DNA of 64,000 nt from Haloterrigena alkaliphila (GCF_017352155.2 NZ_CP071462.1:1798001-1862000), one strand, 5' to 3'. Positions 23,201 to 31,037 are shown, counted from the first letter of the stretch. Numbers and translations: made by a program. Notes: generated by a model from the letters alone, not told the origin.

Positions 23201-24502
23201 TCAGTTCTCGAGTTGACTGGCGATGCGATGAGAGAGTTCGGTGAGGTAGAACGACCCCCAGATCGCCGCGACGGCGGCGCCGACGACGTCGTAGACGAGG
23301 TCGACGATCGTGTCGCTGAGGCCGTGCTGGGCGACGACCGCGCTGAGGCCGAGTTGCTGTGCGCCCCAGTCGAGCGCGAACTCGAGCAGTTCCCAGAGGA
23401 CGCCGAAGGCCAGCACGAACACGAGGATGAACGCGACCAGCATCCGCGGCGGGACGTAGATCTCGTCGGTGTGGAGGTCGATCGCCCGGACGACGGCGTA
23501 CCCCGCGGCGGCGACGATCGACGCCGACATCGTGTGGGTCAGGCTGTCCCACGGGCCGATGAACGCGTACAGCCCGGCCGAGCCCAAGGCGTGCAGGAAC
23601 ACCGCCGCGGTGAGCCAGAAGACGAGTCCGGGCTCGAGGGGGAGCCGACGGTCGCGCTCGAGTACCGCGGGGAGGAACGTGATCCCGAGCGCGATGGCGC
23701 TGTTGGAGACCGTCGTCAGGTCTCGCGCGACGATACCGTACACGAGGAGGACGGCGAGGGCGGCCTGCATGACTCGCGAGAGCACGACCACGGTTCCATC
23801 GGGGACGTCGAGTCGGTCGCGGATCAGGCTCGGGACGGCGGTTGGTCCCTCGTCCGGCGCATCGCCGTCCCCGTCCGACGCACCGTCGGTGGGGACGTAC
23901 GTTCGCGTGCGGTCGATCTCCTCCGGAGCGTAGGCAAAGTACCGGCCGAAGAGGACCGCCGCGAGCAGTCCGGCCAGCGCCGCGTACGCGAAGTCGATCA
24001 TCAGGTCGTAGTTGGCCGCGTCCTGCGACTGCCCGCCCAGAATGTAGTCGGTCCCGAACGCCACGTCCGAGAGCCACTGGGCGACGTTCCACGTGCCGGC
24101 GACGGCCAGCGTCGTGAGCACGACCAGCACGACGGCGAACGCGTGGTTCATCCGAACTTCGGTAAACCGATCGATCTCGACGGTCGCGAGGAGCGCCACC
24201 GAAGCCACGGCGACGTAGGTCGCGACCGTCGTCAGCGGCGACTCGCCGAACACCGTCGCGTCGACGACCGGGATGGCGACCAGCACCAGTAGTTCCCAGG
24301 GCGGCATCGCGAGCGGATCCCGGAACGCGGCCACGGGGAGCACGGCGATCGCGACCGCGAAGCCGGTGAAGACGAACCAGCGATAGGAGTTCTCGAGGCC
24401 GTGGCTGATCGCGAACGCGACCAGAACGATCGTGACGACCCAGGCCAGCACGGCGTTTCGCTGGGTCTCGTCGAAGCTCCGGCCGAGTCTGGCGTCCGCC
24501 AT
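23201..24502 (-). CDS. Polytopic membrane protein with internal duplication (DUF2238-like)
   Basis: 433 residues with at least eleven hydrophobic segments. Two related stretches are seen: WNVAQWLSDVAFGTDYI with ANYDLMIDFAYAALAGLLAA near residues 140-195, and LWELLEFALDWGAQQLG with SDTIVDLVYDVVGAAVAA near residues 375-425. In each, W-x(2,3)-E/Q is followed by an aspartate-containing D-x-x-x-D segment, as in YjdF/DUF2238 proteins. A 30-residue acidic loop separates the halves. The role is unknown. It is a single gene between convergent neighbours. Confidence 0.75.
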   Translation of the reverse strand: MADARLGRSFDETQRNAVLAWVVTIVLVAFAISHGLENSYRWFVFTGFAVAIAVLPVAAFRDPLAMPPWELLVLVAIPVVDATVFGESPLTTVATYVAVASVALLATVEIDRFTEVRMNHAFAVVLVVLTTLAVAGTWNVAQWLSDVAFGTDYILGGQSQDAANYDLMIDFAYAALAGLLAAVLFGRYFAYAPEEIDRTRTYVPTDGASDGDGDAPDEGPTAVPSLIRDRLDVPDGTVVVLSRVMQAALAVLLVYGIVARDLTTVSNSAIALGITFLPAVLERDRRLPLEPGLVFWLTAAVFLHALGSAGLYAFIGPWDSLTHTMSASIVAAAGYAVVRAIDLHTDEIYVPPRMLVAFILVFVLAFGVLWELLEFALDWGAQQLGLSAVVAQHGLSDTIVDLVYDVVGAAVAAIWGSFYLTELSHRIASQLEN

Positions 24503-24686
24503 ACGCCGTCGTACACGACACGCCTCCTAAACGCGGGCGCTTGAGTACGCCGCCGAACCGAGGTTCGGTCTTCAAGCGGGTCGCTCGCGGGAGACACCTC
24601 GAGTGCTATCGCATCGCGGTTGCTGCTGTCCGTAGAGTGTTGCTGCTGTCCGAAAAGTGACCTTCCCGCGTGCGAACAGATGGCAT

Positions 24687-25544
24687 ATGGTCGACTCGGA
24701 CGACTTCGACGCTCTCGAGCACGGGCTGGCGCGGGTCAACGGCGTCAAACTGCACTACGTGACCGCCGGCGAGGGGCCGCCGCTGGTCTTGCTCCACGGC
24801 TGGCCCCAGACCTGGTACGAGTGGCGCGAGGTGATCCCCGACCTCGCCGCCGAGTACACCGTCATCGCCCCGGACCTGCGGGGGCTGGGTGACTCGGAGG
24901 CGCCGCTATCGGGCTACGACAAGGACACCGTCGCGACCGACGTGCGCGAACTCGTTCACGACCTCGGGTTCGGCGACGAGCCGATCGCGCTCGTCGGCCA
25001 CGACTGGGGGATGCCGACGGCCTACGCCTACGCCGCCCAGTACCGCGACGAGGTCGACGCCCTCTGCGTCCTCGAGGCGGGGCTCCCGGGCGTCCGCGAG
25101 GACGAGAAACGCCACCTCTGGCACACGCGCTTTCACGGCGTTCGCGACCTGCCGGAGCGGCTGGTCGCCGGCCGCGAAGAACTCTACCTCTCGTGGTTCT
25201 ACAAGGAGGGCGCCTACGATCCCTCGGCGATCGACGAGGACGCCCGCGACGAGTACGTCCGCTGTTACTCCCAGGCCGGGGGCCTACGCGGTGGGTTCGA
25301 GTACTACCGCGCCTACGACGAGGACGCCGAGAATAACGGTGCGCACGCCGCGGACCCGCTCGAGATGCCCGTCCTCGCGCTCGGTGGCGCGGCGTCCTTC
25401 CGAACGCTGCCGATCGAAGACATGGAAACCGTCGCCACCGATGTCGAGGGTGAGGTCGTCGAGCGAGCCGGCCACTGGATCCCCGAGGAGCGCCCCGACT
25501 ACTTCGTCGAGCGGTTGACGACGTTTCTCGAGGACGTGACGTAA
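24687..25544 (+). CDS. Epoxide hydrolase-like alpha/beta hydrolase
   Basis: 285 residues from ATG 24687. The motif set is that of epoxide hydrolases/haloalkane dehalogenases: oxyanion-hole HGWPQTW at residues 35-41, nucleophile Asp in LVGHDWGMPTAYAYA, and the final catalytic His in ERAGHWIPEERPD. The cap region includes two Tyr candidates. A cytoplasmic enzyme opening epoxides with water is the most likely role, with dehalogenation as an alternative. It is the last host gene before the AT-richer segment that ends at tRNA-His. Confidence 0.88.
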   Translation: MVDSDDFDALEHGLARVNGVKLHYVTAGEGPPLVLLHGWPQTWYEWREVIPDLAAEYTVIAPDLRGLGDSEAPLSGYDKDTVATDVRELVHDLGFGDEPIALVGHDWGMPTAYAYAAQYRDEVDALCVLEAGLPGVREDEKRHLWHTRFHGVRDLPERLVAGREELYLSWFYKEGAYDPSAIDEDARDEYVRCYSQAGGLRGGFEYYRAYDEDAENNGAHAADPLEMPVLALGGAASFRTLPIEDMETVATDVEGEVVERAGHWIPEERPDYFVERLTTFLEDVT

Positions 25545-25788
25545 GGAGTGGCTCGAGGTGGGGGTGGGGCTCGAGCGATGCCTGTGGCCGGACCAGTCGG
25601 CGGCCCGATTGACGCCCAAGATAGTATGCGAAGATGAGAATCGAACCGACAAGACCGGTGATGAACACCGATAACGAAACATAGTCTAGGACACCGCAAG
25701 ACACGAGGTGACACTTCGTTCTCGGATGAGAGACAATCGCAAAAAATCCTAACTGGGATTTTTCAGCCCAACTGTGGGACTGACCAAT

Positions 25789-26139
25789 ATGGGGTTCCTT
25801 AGCAACATCCGCAAGATGAAACGGACAGCGGATAAGGTATCCAGAACGGCCAAGAAAATAGATAGAAGCGCTCAAGATCATAGAAAGAAGACTCTCAAGG
25901 CGAAATTTTACCAAGGACAAATCAGTGCATCTGAGTTCGAAAGCGAATTCTCTGGCCAGAACGCGGGCATCAAAGTCATACTTGAGGATGTCAATGGTGT
26001 CGGCGAATCCACGAGTCAAGCAATTGCCCAAGAGTACGAGAATCTCGCCGACTTAGAAGGAACTGATCGTGAACGACTCGAGTCCGTCCGCGGAGTTGGT
26101 CCAAGTACGGCTGATGCAGTTCTTGATCTGATTCGGTGA
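25789..26139 (+). CDS. Protein with tandem helix-hairpin-helix motifs
   Basis: 116 residues from ATG 25789. The first half is basic (KMKRTADKVSRTAKKIDRSA), unusual in a haloarchaeon. The second half holds two helix-hairpin-helix motifs, VNGVGESTSQAIAQEYENLA and VRGVGPSTADAVLDLI, separated by 20 residues. These bind DNA backbone non-specifically, as in RadA, XPF or DisA. The lower GC content and the neighbouring recombinase suggest that the gene belongs to an integrated element. A DNA-binding role for the element is likely but unproven. Confidence 0.75.
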   Translation: MGFLSNIRKMKRTADKVSRTAKKIDRSAQDHRKKTLKAKFYQGQISASEFESEFSGQNAGIKVILEDVNGVGESTSQAIAQEYENLADLEGTDRERLESVRGVGPSTADAVLDLIR

Positions 26140-26172
26140 TCGGCACGCACTCTCGATTTGATCACCTGTCTA

Positions 26173-27042
26173 CTAGTGATCTAACTGATTTCGCAGCACG
26201 CCTACACGGTCCCAGCCGTACCTGTCGAGAACGATCGCGAACGCGTACAAGAGTTCCCGGACCTCGTATGGATCAGCGCCAGCGTCGATCGATCCCCGGT
26301 TATCCCGATTCTTCGAAGATTCCTCTTTTGGGATACGGAGTACCGCATTATTCGTATCGACCCATGAGACGACCGCGCGTTTCACCTCAACGGGGCGTAA
26401 GCTTGTATCCAAGCTGGTCCAGACGAGGGATGGTATCTTCCAGTTGTTCATACGATCCCAGTCATCGGGCGTGACCTCCGTCATAGGCTTCTCCAGCATC
26501 ATCGAGATGTATCTTTTCCACCTCGAGCGTTCCTCTGGGGTGAGGTTACTATACGCCGGTACAGAACCATACTCGAGTGCCGCTTCGCGGAGGTCCTTCC
26601 GTTCGTCAAGCGTGAAGAAATCCTGTGGTTGGTACTCATCCCCTGATGGGTAGAAGGATATATCCGGATCCCATGGTTGTTCTCCCCGTTCGTGCTGTTT
26701 CCACTTGAAGAGGCGATTGAGGGCTTTCAGATATTCCGCCTTATTGGAGTTTTGCCAGTCCCTTCCAGCGATTTCTCGAAGATAGGCGTCAGCATGGTCG
26801 TGAGTAAGTTGCGTGGTATACCCTTCCCGGTCCCATAACCACCGATAGATCTTCGAGAGCCGGTATGCCATGTTCCGCGTCACAGCAAGACTGTATCCCT
26901 CGGCGACGTCCGGGCTCTTACCGAGGTCGTATAGCCAACCCAAAACTTCCTTCCGGTGTTGTTTGTAGTCTTCCAACTGGCGTTGGTTCAGATACTCTCG
27001 ATCGTCGCTGATGACCAATGGGACGTCCTCTGGGAGGGTCAT
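26173..27042 (-). CDS. Tyrosine recombinase lacking its catalytic C-terminus
   Basis: 289 residues. The N-terminal SAM-like domain (residues 15-120) and the start of the catalytic domain are present: WTSLDTSLRPVEVKR contains the first catalytic Arg, and VLRIPKEESSKN is the beta-hairpin with Lys. Afterwards the normal sequence stops: the last 45 residues (SIDAGADPYEVRELLYAF to the end) contain neither His-x-x-Arg nor a Tyr nucleophile in context. The family continues for about 120 more residues. The gene is therefore a truncated integrase, inactive on its own, beside the HhH gene and 270 bp from tRNA-His, the probable integration site. Confidence 0.8.
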   Translation of the reverse strand: MTLPEDVPLVISDDREYLNQRQLEDYKQHRKEVLGWLYDLGKSPDVAEGYSLAVTRNMAYRLSKIYRWLWDREGYTTQLTHDHADAYLREIAGRDWQNSNKAEYLKALNRLFKWKQHERGEQPWDPDISFYPSGDEYQPQDFFTLDERKDLREAALEYGSVPAYSNLTPEERSRWKRYISMMLEKPMTEVTPDDWDRMNNWKIPSLVWTSLDTSLRPVEVKRAVVSWVDTNNAVLRIPKEESSKNRDNRGSIDAGADPYEVRELLYAFAIVLDRYGWDRVGVLRNQLDH

Positions 27043-27199
27043 GATCGGACCCCCGAATGGAATTTGTCCTGATATGATTGGAATCGCCCGACAGCGTCGA
27101 TTCGACCGTTCGTACTAACTTGGCAGGCTTTCGGCGTCATTTGTGTCCTCGATGTGTTGACTCCGAAAACCGGCGTCTAAGGACTGAAGAAGCCTGAAA

Positions 27200-27223
27200 A
27201 AGTCCGGGTGCGAGAATCGAACC
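27200..27223 (-). repeat. Direct repeat of the tRNA-His 3' end (probable att)
   Basis: AAGTCCGGGTGCGAGAATCG plus AACC is identical in 27200-27223 and 27310-27333, the latter being the tRNA-His T arm and acceptor end. A looser match (GAGAATCGAACC) is present at 25636-25647 at the other end of the AT-richer segment. Such repeats result from integration into tRNA genes; with the truncated recombinase between, they suggest a remnant element. Confidence 0.7.
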
Positions 27224-27278
27224 ACGGTCGTTCCGCTCACTGCGTTCGCTTCACTCCCTGATTCGATTCTCGACGGAT

Positions 27279-27310
27279 TCCTGCGGCTCACGAATTTGTT
27301 CGCCGCAGGA
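27279..27310 (-). repeat. Post-tRNA stem-loop, tRNA-His copy
   Basis: On the minus strand TCCTGCGGC pairs with GCCGCAGGA (9 bp) around the 14-base loop GAACAAATTCGTGA, starting one base after the tRNA-His C73 position. The loop keeps the GAACAA...CGTGA ends seen behind tRNA-Val and tRNA-Phe. Confidence 0.8.
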
Positions 27311-27311
27311 A

Positions 27312-27384
27312 GTCCGGGTGCGAGAATCGAACCCGCGTCTCAGCCTCCACAAGGCTGAAGGATAACCACTACCCCAACCCGGAC
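27312..27384 (-). tRNA. tRNA-His (anticodon GUG)
   Basis: 73 bases read from 27384 to 27312. An encoded G-1 pairs with C73, as expected for archaeal tRNA-His; acceptor TCCGGGT/ACCCGGA, anticodon stem CAGCC/GGCTG around TTGTGGA (anticodon GTG), T arm with GGTTCGATTCTCGC. No intron. Confidence 0.95.
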
Positions 27385-27556
27385 ACGCTTGCAAACAGAA
27401 TTACGTCCGGTCGGACTGAAATACGTTACGACTCGAGTACGATCCCGTGCGACTCCGTACCGGGGGATTTCCGGCTGTACTCACGATGACGCGCTAGCCC
27501 TCGACGACTCGAGACCGGGACGTTTTTCGGCACACCGTCCATAGAGACGCCAACGC

Positions 27557-28012
27557 GTGGCCATCACCGACAAAATCTACGTCAAAAACCACCGCCAGCT
27601 CAGCTCCCAGCTCGAGACGAACATCCCGAAGGGCGCGTTCAAGGGAGCGACGCTGGACGTGCTCTTCCAGGGACAGGGCCTCGAGAAGCTCGACGACGCC
27701 ACCCGGGACCGCGTCCTCGACTTCGCGGAGGACTTCCTGGATTGCGACTGCGACGACAACCCCTACTGCGGCTGTGCGGAGCGGAAGTTCATGGAGTACC
27801 TGCTCGAGTTGCGCGCGGAGGGGCTGGGGCCGGACGCCATCGTCGACGTGATGACCGACGACTACATGGTCTACGCCTACTCCGGCGACGTCCTCTCGTT
27901 TCTGGACAACGCCGTCCGGACGCTCGAGGCGGCCGAGGGGCTGGCTCGAGTCGATGGTCAGGACGAGAAGTACGACGAGATCCGACAGGCGAAGCAGAAT
28001 CTGGCTCGATAA
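27557..28012 (+). CDS. Conserved haloarchaeal Cys-rich protein (DUF5814-like)
   Basis: 151 residues from a GTG start. The conserved body includes GAFKGATLDVLFQGQGLEKL, a cysteine cluster CDCDDNPYCGC at about residues 56-66 that could bind zinc or an Fe-S cluster, and a helical C-terminal half. Similar sequence occurs as the C-terminal domain of large haloarchaeal DEAD/DEAH helicase-like proteins (DUF5814). Here it stands alone, without a helicase gene beside it. Function unknown; possibly a free-standing nucleic-acid-related accessory domain. Confidence 0.75.
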   Translation: MAITDKIYVKNHRQLSSQLETNIPKGAFKGATLDVLFQGQGLEKLDDATRDRVLDFAEDFLDCDCDDNPYCGCAERKFMEYLLELRAEGLGPDAIVDVMTDDYMVYAYSGDVLSFLDNAVRTLEAAEGLARVDGQDEKYDEIRQAKQNLAR

Positions 28013-28095
28013 ACGGCTGTTTACGCATTGAGGCTGCCCGTCAGTAGCCGGGCTGACGAACGAGCGTTTGAGTGACCGGTAAGGGAACCGAGTTC

Positions 28096-28221
28096 TGCTG
28101 CCGCTGGCAACAGGGATTTCCACACCCTCCCCAGCCGATTCGCTCGCTCACTCATCCCTCGCGCAACACCGTCGGCGCGCTCGAGTACTGCGAGAGCGCG
28201 CCGACAGCGCGCGCCACCGCA
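28096..28221 (+). repeat. Dispersed ~130-bp repeat, copy C
   Basis: Same order as copies A and B: GCTGGCAACAGGGATTTCCA, CACCCTCCCCAGCCGATTCG, CTCACTCATCCCTCGCGCA and the end GCGCGCGCCACCGCAC, followed by CTGGATCGG. The first stem is worn (TTTCCACAC in place of ATCGCCACG). It lies in the 245-bp gap between two convergent genes, where a promoter role is unlikely. Confidence 0.72.
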
Positions 28222-28257
28222 CTGGATCGGATCGCTGTAGTGCCATCGTTCCGCCTA

Positions 28258-28665
28258 TTATCGCAACTGGTACGATTCGTCCTCCTCGTCCAGATCGTCG
28301 AGCAGCAGGACCTCGTCCTCCTCGTCCTCGAGTCGGTCCTGCAGGTCGTTGACGTAGCCCTTGTACTCGTCGAGTTGCTCCCGGAGGTGGTCGGCCTCGA
28401 GTTCGAGGCGCTCGTGTTCGCGAATGAAGCTCTTGGGGACCTCGACGGTCGGCGGGAACGTCTGCTCTCCGTCGTCGCCGCTCCCCATCGCCTCGAGTTC
28501 CTCCTCGGGGACGACCTGGACCTGTCCGTCGTGTTCGACGAGCTGGTCGACGTAGTCCCGGAAGACGGCGGACAACGAGATGTCGCGTTCTTCGGCGATA
28601 TCCTGGAGCGCGTCGAACGCGTCCTCGTTCACGCGAAACGAGATCGTCTTGTTCTTGTTGCCCAT
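28258..28665 (-). CDS. Ribbon-helix-helix protein with coiled-coil tail
   Basis: 135 residues. The first 45 are a ribbon-helix-helix: KTISFRVNEDAFDALQDIAE with the ribbon T-I-S-F-R-V, then RDISLSAVFRDYVDQL. Residues 80-125 form a heptad-rich coiled coil (IREHERLELEADHLREQLDE onward). It should bind DNA as a dimer or higher oligomer. The long coiled coil is a haloarchaeal addition to the usual 50-residue CopG. No target is evident. Confidence 0.85.
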   Translation of the reverse strand: MGNKNKTISFRVNEDAFDALQDIAEERDISLSAVFRDYVDQLVEHDGQVQVVPEEELEAMGSGDDGEQTFPPTVEVPKSFIREHERLELEADHLREQLDEYKGYVNDLQDRLEDEEDEVLLLDDLDEEDESYQLR

Positions 28666-28815
28666 TGCCCCTCATTCGTCGTTCGTGATACTTAACGGTT
28701 CGTCAGACGAGGGTCCAGTAGCTGCGTCCGGGCGGCAGCGATCAGCCAAGGCCGGCAGCGAACGTCCAAGGGATGACGGGAGACAGTATATCCGCCTCGA
28801 GGCCCAATACCGCCC

Positions 28816-29856
28816 ATGCTCACCGACACGCCGGGCCTCCACCACGTCACGGGACTGGTCGGGGACCCACAGGAGGCGATCGATTTCTACGCGGGCGTGC
28901 TCGGTCTCCGACTCGTCGCGCAGACGGTGAACTTCGAGGATATCCTGCAGCACCACCTCTACTTCGGCGACGCGGCCGGCACCCCGGGAACGGTGCTGAC
29001 CCACTTTCCCGACCCCCACGCCGAACCGGGTCGGGTCGGCAAACCGCAGGTCGCCGCGGTCGCGTTCGCCGTCCCCGAGGGGTGCCTCGAGTTCTGGCGA
29101 GACCGACTCACCGATCACGGAATCGCCATCGAGGGGCCGCTCGAGCGCTTCGACGAGCGCCTCCTGCGGTTCGAGGACCCCGTTGGGACGCGACTGGAAC
29201 TCGTTGCTGTCCCATCCGACGCGCCGGTGTCGACCGCCTCGACCGGCACCGAGCCCTGGACCGAGGGGCCGATTCCCGACGACGCGGCGATCCGCGCGCT
29301 CCACGGCGTTGCGACGCTGTCGGGCAACCCCTACGCGACCGCTGGAATGCTCGAGACGCTGGGGTTCGAGTACGAGGCGGAACGCGACGACCGGATCCGG
29401 TACCGGGCCGCGGGGGACCGCGCCACCGTCGTCGACGTCCTCGACCGGGACGCCCCGTTCGGTCGCGAAGGCCCCGGCACCCTGCATCACGTCGCGGTCC
29501 GCGTCGAGCGCGAGGACGACCTCCACAGGTGGCGCGACCTGTTCGACGAGCGCGGTCACGACGTCTCGCGAGTGAAGGATCGGCACTTCTTCCACTCGCT
29601 GTACGTCCGCGAACCGGGCGGCGTCCTCTTCGAACTCGCGACCGAGACTGACAGCGTCGCCGCCAGCGGCCCAACGGGCGGCCCCGGCGAGTCGCTCCAC
29701 CTCCCCGACTGGTTCGAACGGGACCGGGACCTGATCGAGAGCCAACTGCCGGCGCTGACGGTTCCGACGGGCTCGAAGCGTTCCGATGGCGACACCAAAG
29801 ACGCGACTACCGACGACTCGACTACCGACGACGCGACTGTCGACGCCGACCGATGA
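28816..29856 (+). CDS. Ring-cleaving dioxygenase of the VOC superfamily (MhqO-like)
   Basis: 346 residues with two vicinal-oxygen-chelate repeats. The first opens with LHHVTGLVGDPQEAIDFYAG (metal His) and contains LYFGDAAGTPGTVLTHFP. The second starts near residue 160 with ALHGVATLS and continues with GTLHHVAVRVEREDDLHRWR, then EPGGVLFELATE (metal Glu). The last 40 residues are a Thr/Asp-rich tail with short repeated TTDD words. This is the arrangement of MhqA/MhqO-type extradiol dioxygenases that open hydroquinone rings. Its stop overlaps the next start by four bases, so dioxygenase and hydrolase form an operon. Confidence 0.9.
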   Translation: MLTDTPGLHHVTGLVGDPQEAIDFYAGVLGLRLVAQTVNFEDILQHHLYFGDAAGTPGTVLTHFPDPHAEPGRVGKPQVAAVAFAVPEGCLEFWRDRLTDHGIAIEGPLERFDERLLRFEDPVGTRLELVAVPSDAPVSTASTGTEPWTEGPIPDDAAIRALHGVATLSGNPYATAGMLETLGFEYEAERDDRIRYRAAGDRATVVDVLDRDAPFGREGPGTLHHVAVRVEREDDLHRWRDLFDERGHDVSRVKDRHFFHSLYVREPGGVLFELATETDSVAASGPTGGPGESLHLPDWFERDRDLIESQLPALTVPTGSKRSDGDTKDATTDDSTTDDATVDADR

Positions 29857-30524
29857 CGAGAACCGACTCGGGACGCCCGATGGAGTCGGTTTCGGGTCCC
29901 CACGCCGGGCAGCCGCTGCTCACGGCCGGTGCGCCGGCGCTCGGCGCCGAGGCCGCGCTCGTACTCTGTCACGGCCTCGGCGCGACGGTCCAGGGCGTCG
30001 TCAACCTCTTCGAACCGGTGTATCGCCACGGACTCGCCGTCTTCGCCCCGCAGGCCGAACGGAGCCGCTGGTATCCCCGCCGGGCGAGTGCATCCCGATC
30101 CGAGAACGAGCCGTGGCTCTCTTCGAGCGTCGACTGCGTGGCCGCCGCGCTCGAGTCGGCGGCCGAGATCGGCATCCCTGCGGAGCGAACCGTCCTCGCC
30201 GGCTTCTCGCAGGGCGCCTGCGTCGTCGCGGAGTTCGAACGACGCAATCCGGACCGCTACGGCGGGCTCGCCGTCCTCTCGAGCACGTTTCCCGGAACGG
30301 ACCACGAACTCGAATCGACCGTCATCGACGGCTCGCTCGCGGAGACGCCGGTCCTCCTCGGCTACGGCGCTGACGATCCCCACGTCGACCCCGAGCGCGT
30401 CGCGGCCACGGGCCGCGTTTTCGAGCGCGCGGACGCCGCGGTCGACGAGCGGAGATATCCGGAAACGGGCCACGAGGTCACCGACGACGAGTTCGACGCG
30501 ACCGGATCGATGCTCGAGGACTGA
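29853..30524 (+). CDS. Phospholipase/carboxylesterase-type hydrolase (MhqD-like)
   Basis: 223 residues. Alpha/beta hydrolase with CHGLGATVQGVVNLFEPV (oxyanion region), nucleophile Ser in LAGFSQGACVVAEF, Asp in GADDPHVDPERV and His in PETGHEVTDDEF. The YpfH/MhqD group of carboxylesterases matches best. It is translationally coupled to the ring-cleaving dioxygenase, the same pairing as in the bacterial mhq quinone-resistance genes, so it probably hydrolyses ring-cleavage products. No nearby MarR-type regulator is seen; the VOC gene at 30549 is convergent. Confidence 0.88.
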   Translation: MTRTDSGRPMESVSGPHAGQPLLTAGAPALGAEAALVLCHGLGATVQGVVNLFEPVYRHGLAVFAPQAERSRWYPRRASASRSENEPWLSSSVDCVAAALESAAEIGIPAERTVLAGFSQGACVVAEFERRNPDRYGGLAVLSSTFPGTDHELESTVIDGSLAETPVLLGYGADDPHVDPERVAATGRVFERADAAVDERRYPETGHEVTDDEFDATGSMLED

Positions 30525-30548
30525 ACGAGGCTGAACCCGACGCCGCGA

Positions 30549-31037
30549 TCACTCGGAATCGGACGCCAGCCCCTTCTCCGCGAGTTCCTCGAGCGCACCG
30601 TCGGTCTTCTCGAGCCCGCCGAAGCCCATCCCCTCGAGGACGTGATCCGCCTTCGCGAACTGGATCTCCTCGTAGTCGACGATCTGGAACCGATTACCCC
30701 ACGGATCGCGGAACTCGAGTCCCGGTACGTCGAGACGGTCGATCTCGAGGTCCTCGAGTCGCTCGGCGACGCGGTCCGCGTCGTCGACGACAAGTCCGAA
30801 GTGCCGAGCGTCGTCGATTTCCTCACCAGCCGCGTCGGTCTCCGCGAGCGCGATGAACTGGTCGCCCATATCGAGGAACGCGTTCGTCTCGCTCCGGCTC
30901 CGGAGGTCGAATTCGAACAACGACTCGTAGTACTCGAGGGCCTCGTCGACGTCGCCGACCTCGAGGGCGACGTGGTTGAGTCCGACGAGTCGGGCGCGGT
31001 CGCCGCTGCGCTCTGGCGCGTCGTCCGTGTCGTTCAT
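30549..31037 (-). CDS. VOC-family protein (glyoxalase/bleomycin-resistance fold)
   Basis: 162 residues from ATG 31037. A single VOC module: LVGLNHVALEVGDVDEALEY with the metal His, DARHFGLVVDDADRVAERL with the second His, and FRDPWGNRFQIVDYE with the last ligand region. A helical tail of 35 residues follows. It may be a lyase, dioxygenase or resistance protein; the substrate cannot be told. It is convergent with the hydrolase gene and not part of that operon. Confidence 0.85.
   Translation of the reverse strand: MNDTDDAPERSGDRARLVGLNHVALEVGDVDEALEYYESLFEFDLRSRSETNAFLDMGDQFIALAETDAAGEEIDDARHFGLVVDDADRVAERLEDLEIDRLDVPGLEFRDPWGNRFQIVDYEEIQFAKADHVLEGMGFGGLEKTDGALEELAEKGLASDSE

Noticed and set aside
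24625-24660. Direct repeat TTGCTGCTGTCCG before the epoxide hydrolase gene
   Set aside because: Only two 13-base copies, no structure and no recurrence elsewhere in the window.
25560-25735. Minus-strand frame with a membrane-segment-like stretch (SVFITGLVGSILIFAYYL)
   Set aside because: No ATG in a suitable place; it runs on into the antisense of the epoxide hydrolase gene. It may be a truncated gene of the element, but start and end cannot be supported.
29770-29856. Repeated GACTACCGACGACTCG-like words
   Set aside because: They encode the Thr/Asp-rich tail of the dioxygenase in frame; low-complexity coding, not a separate repeat element.
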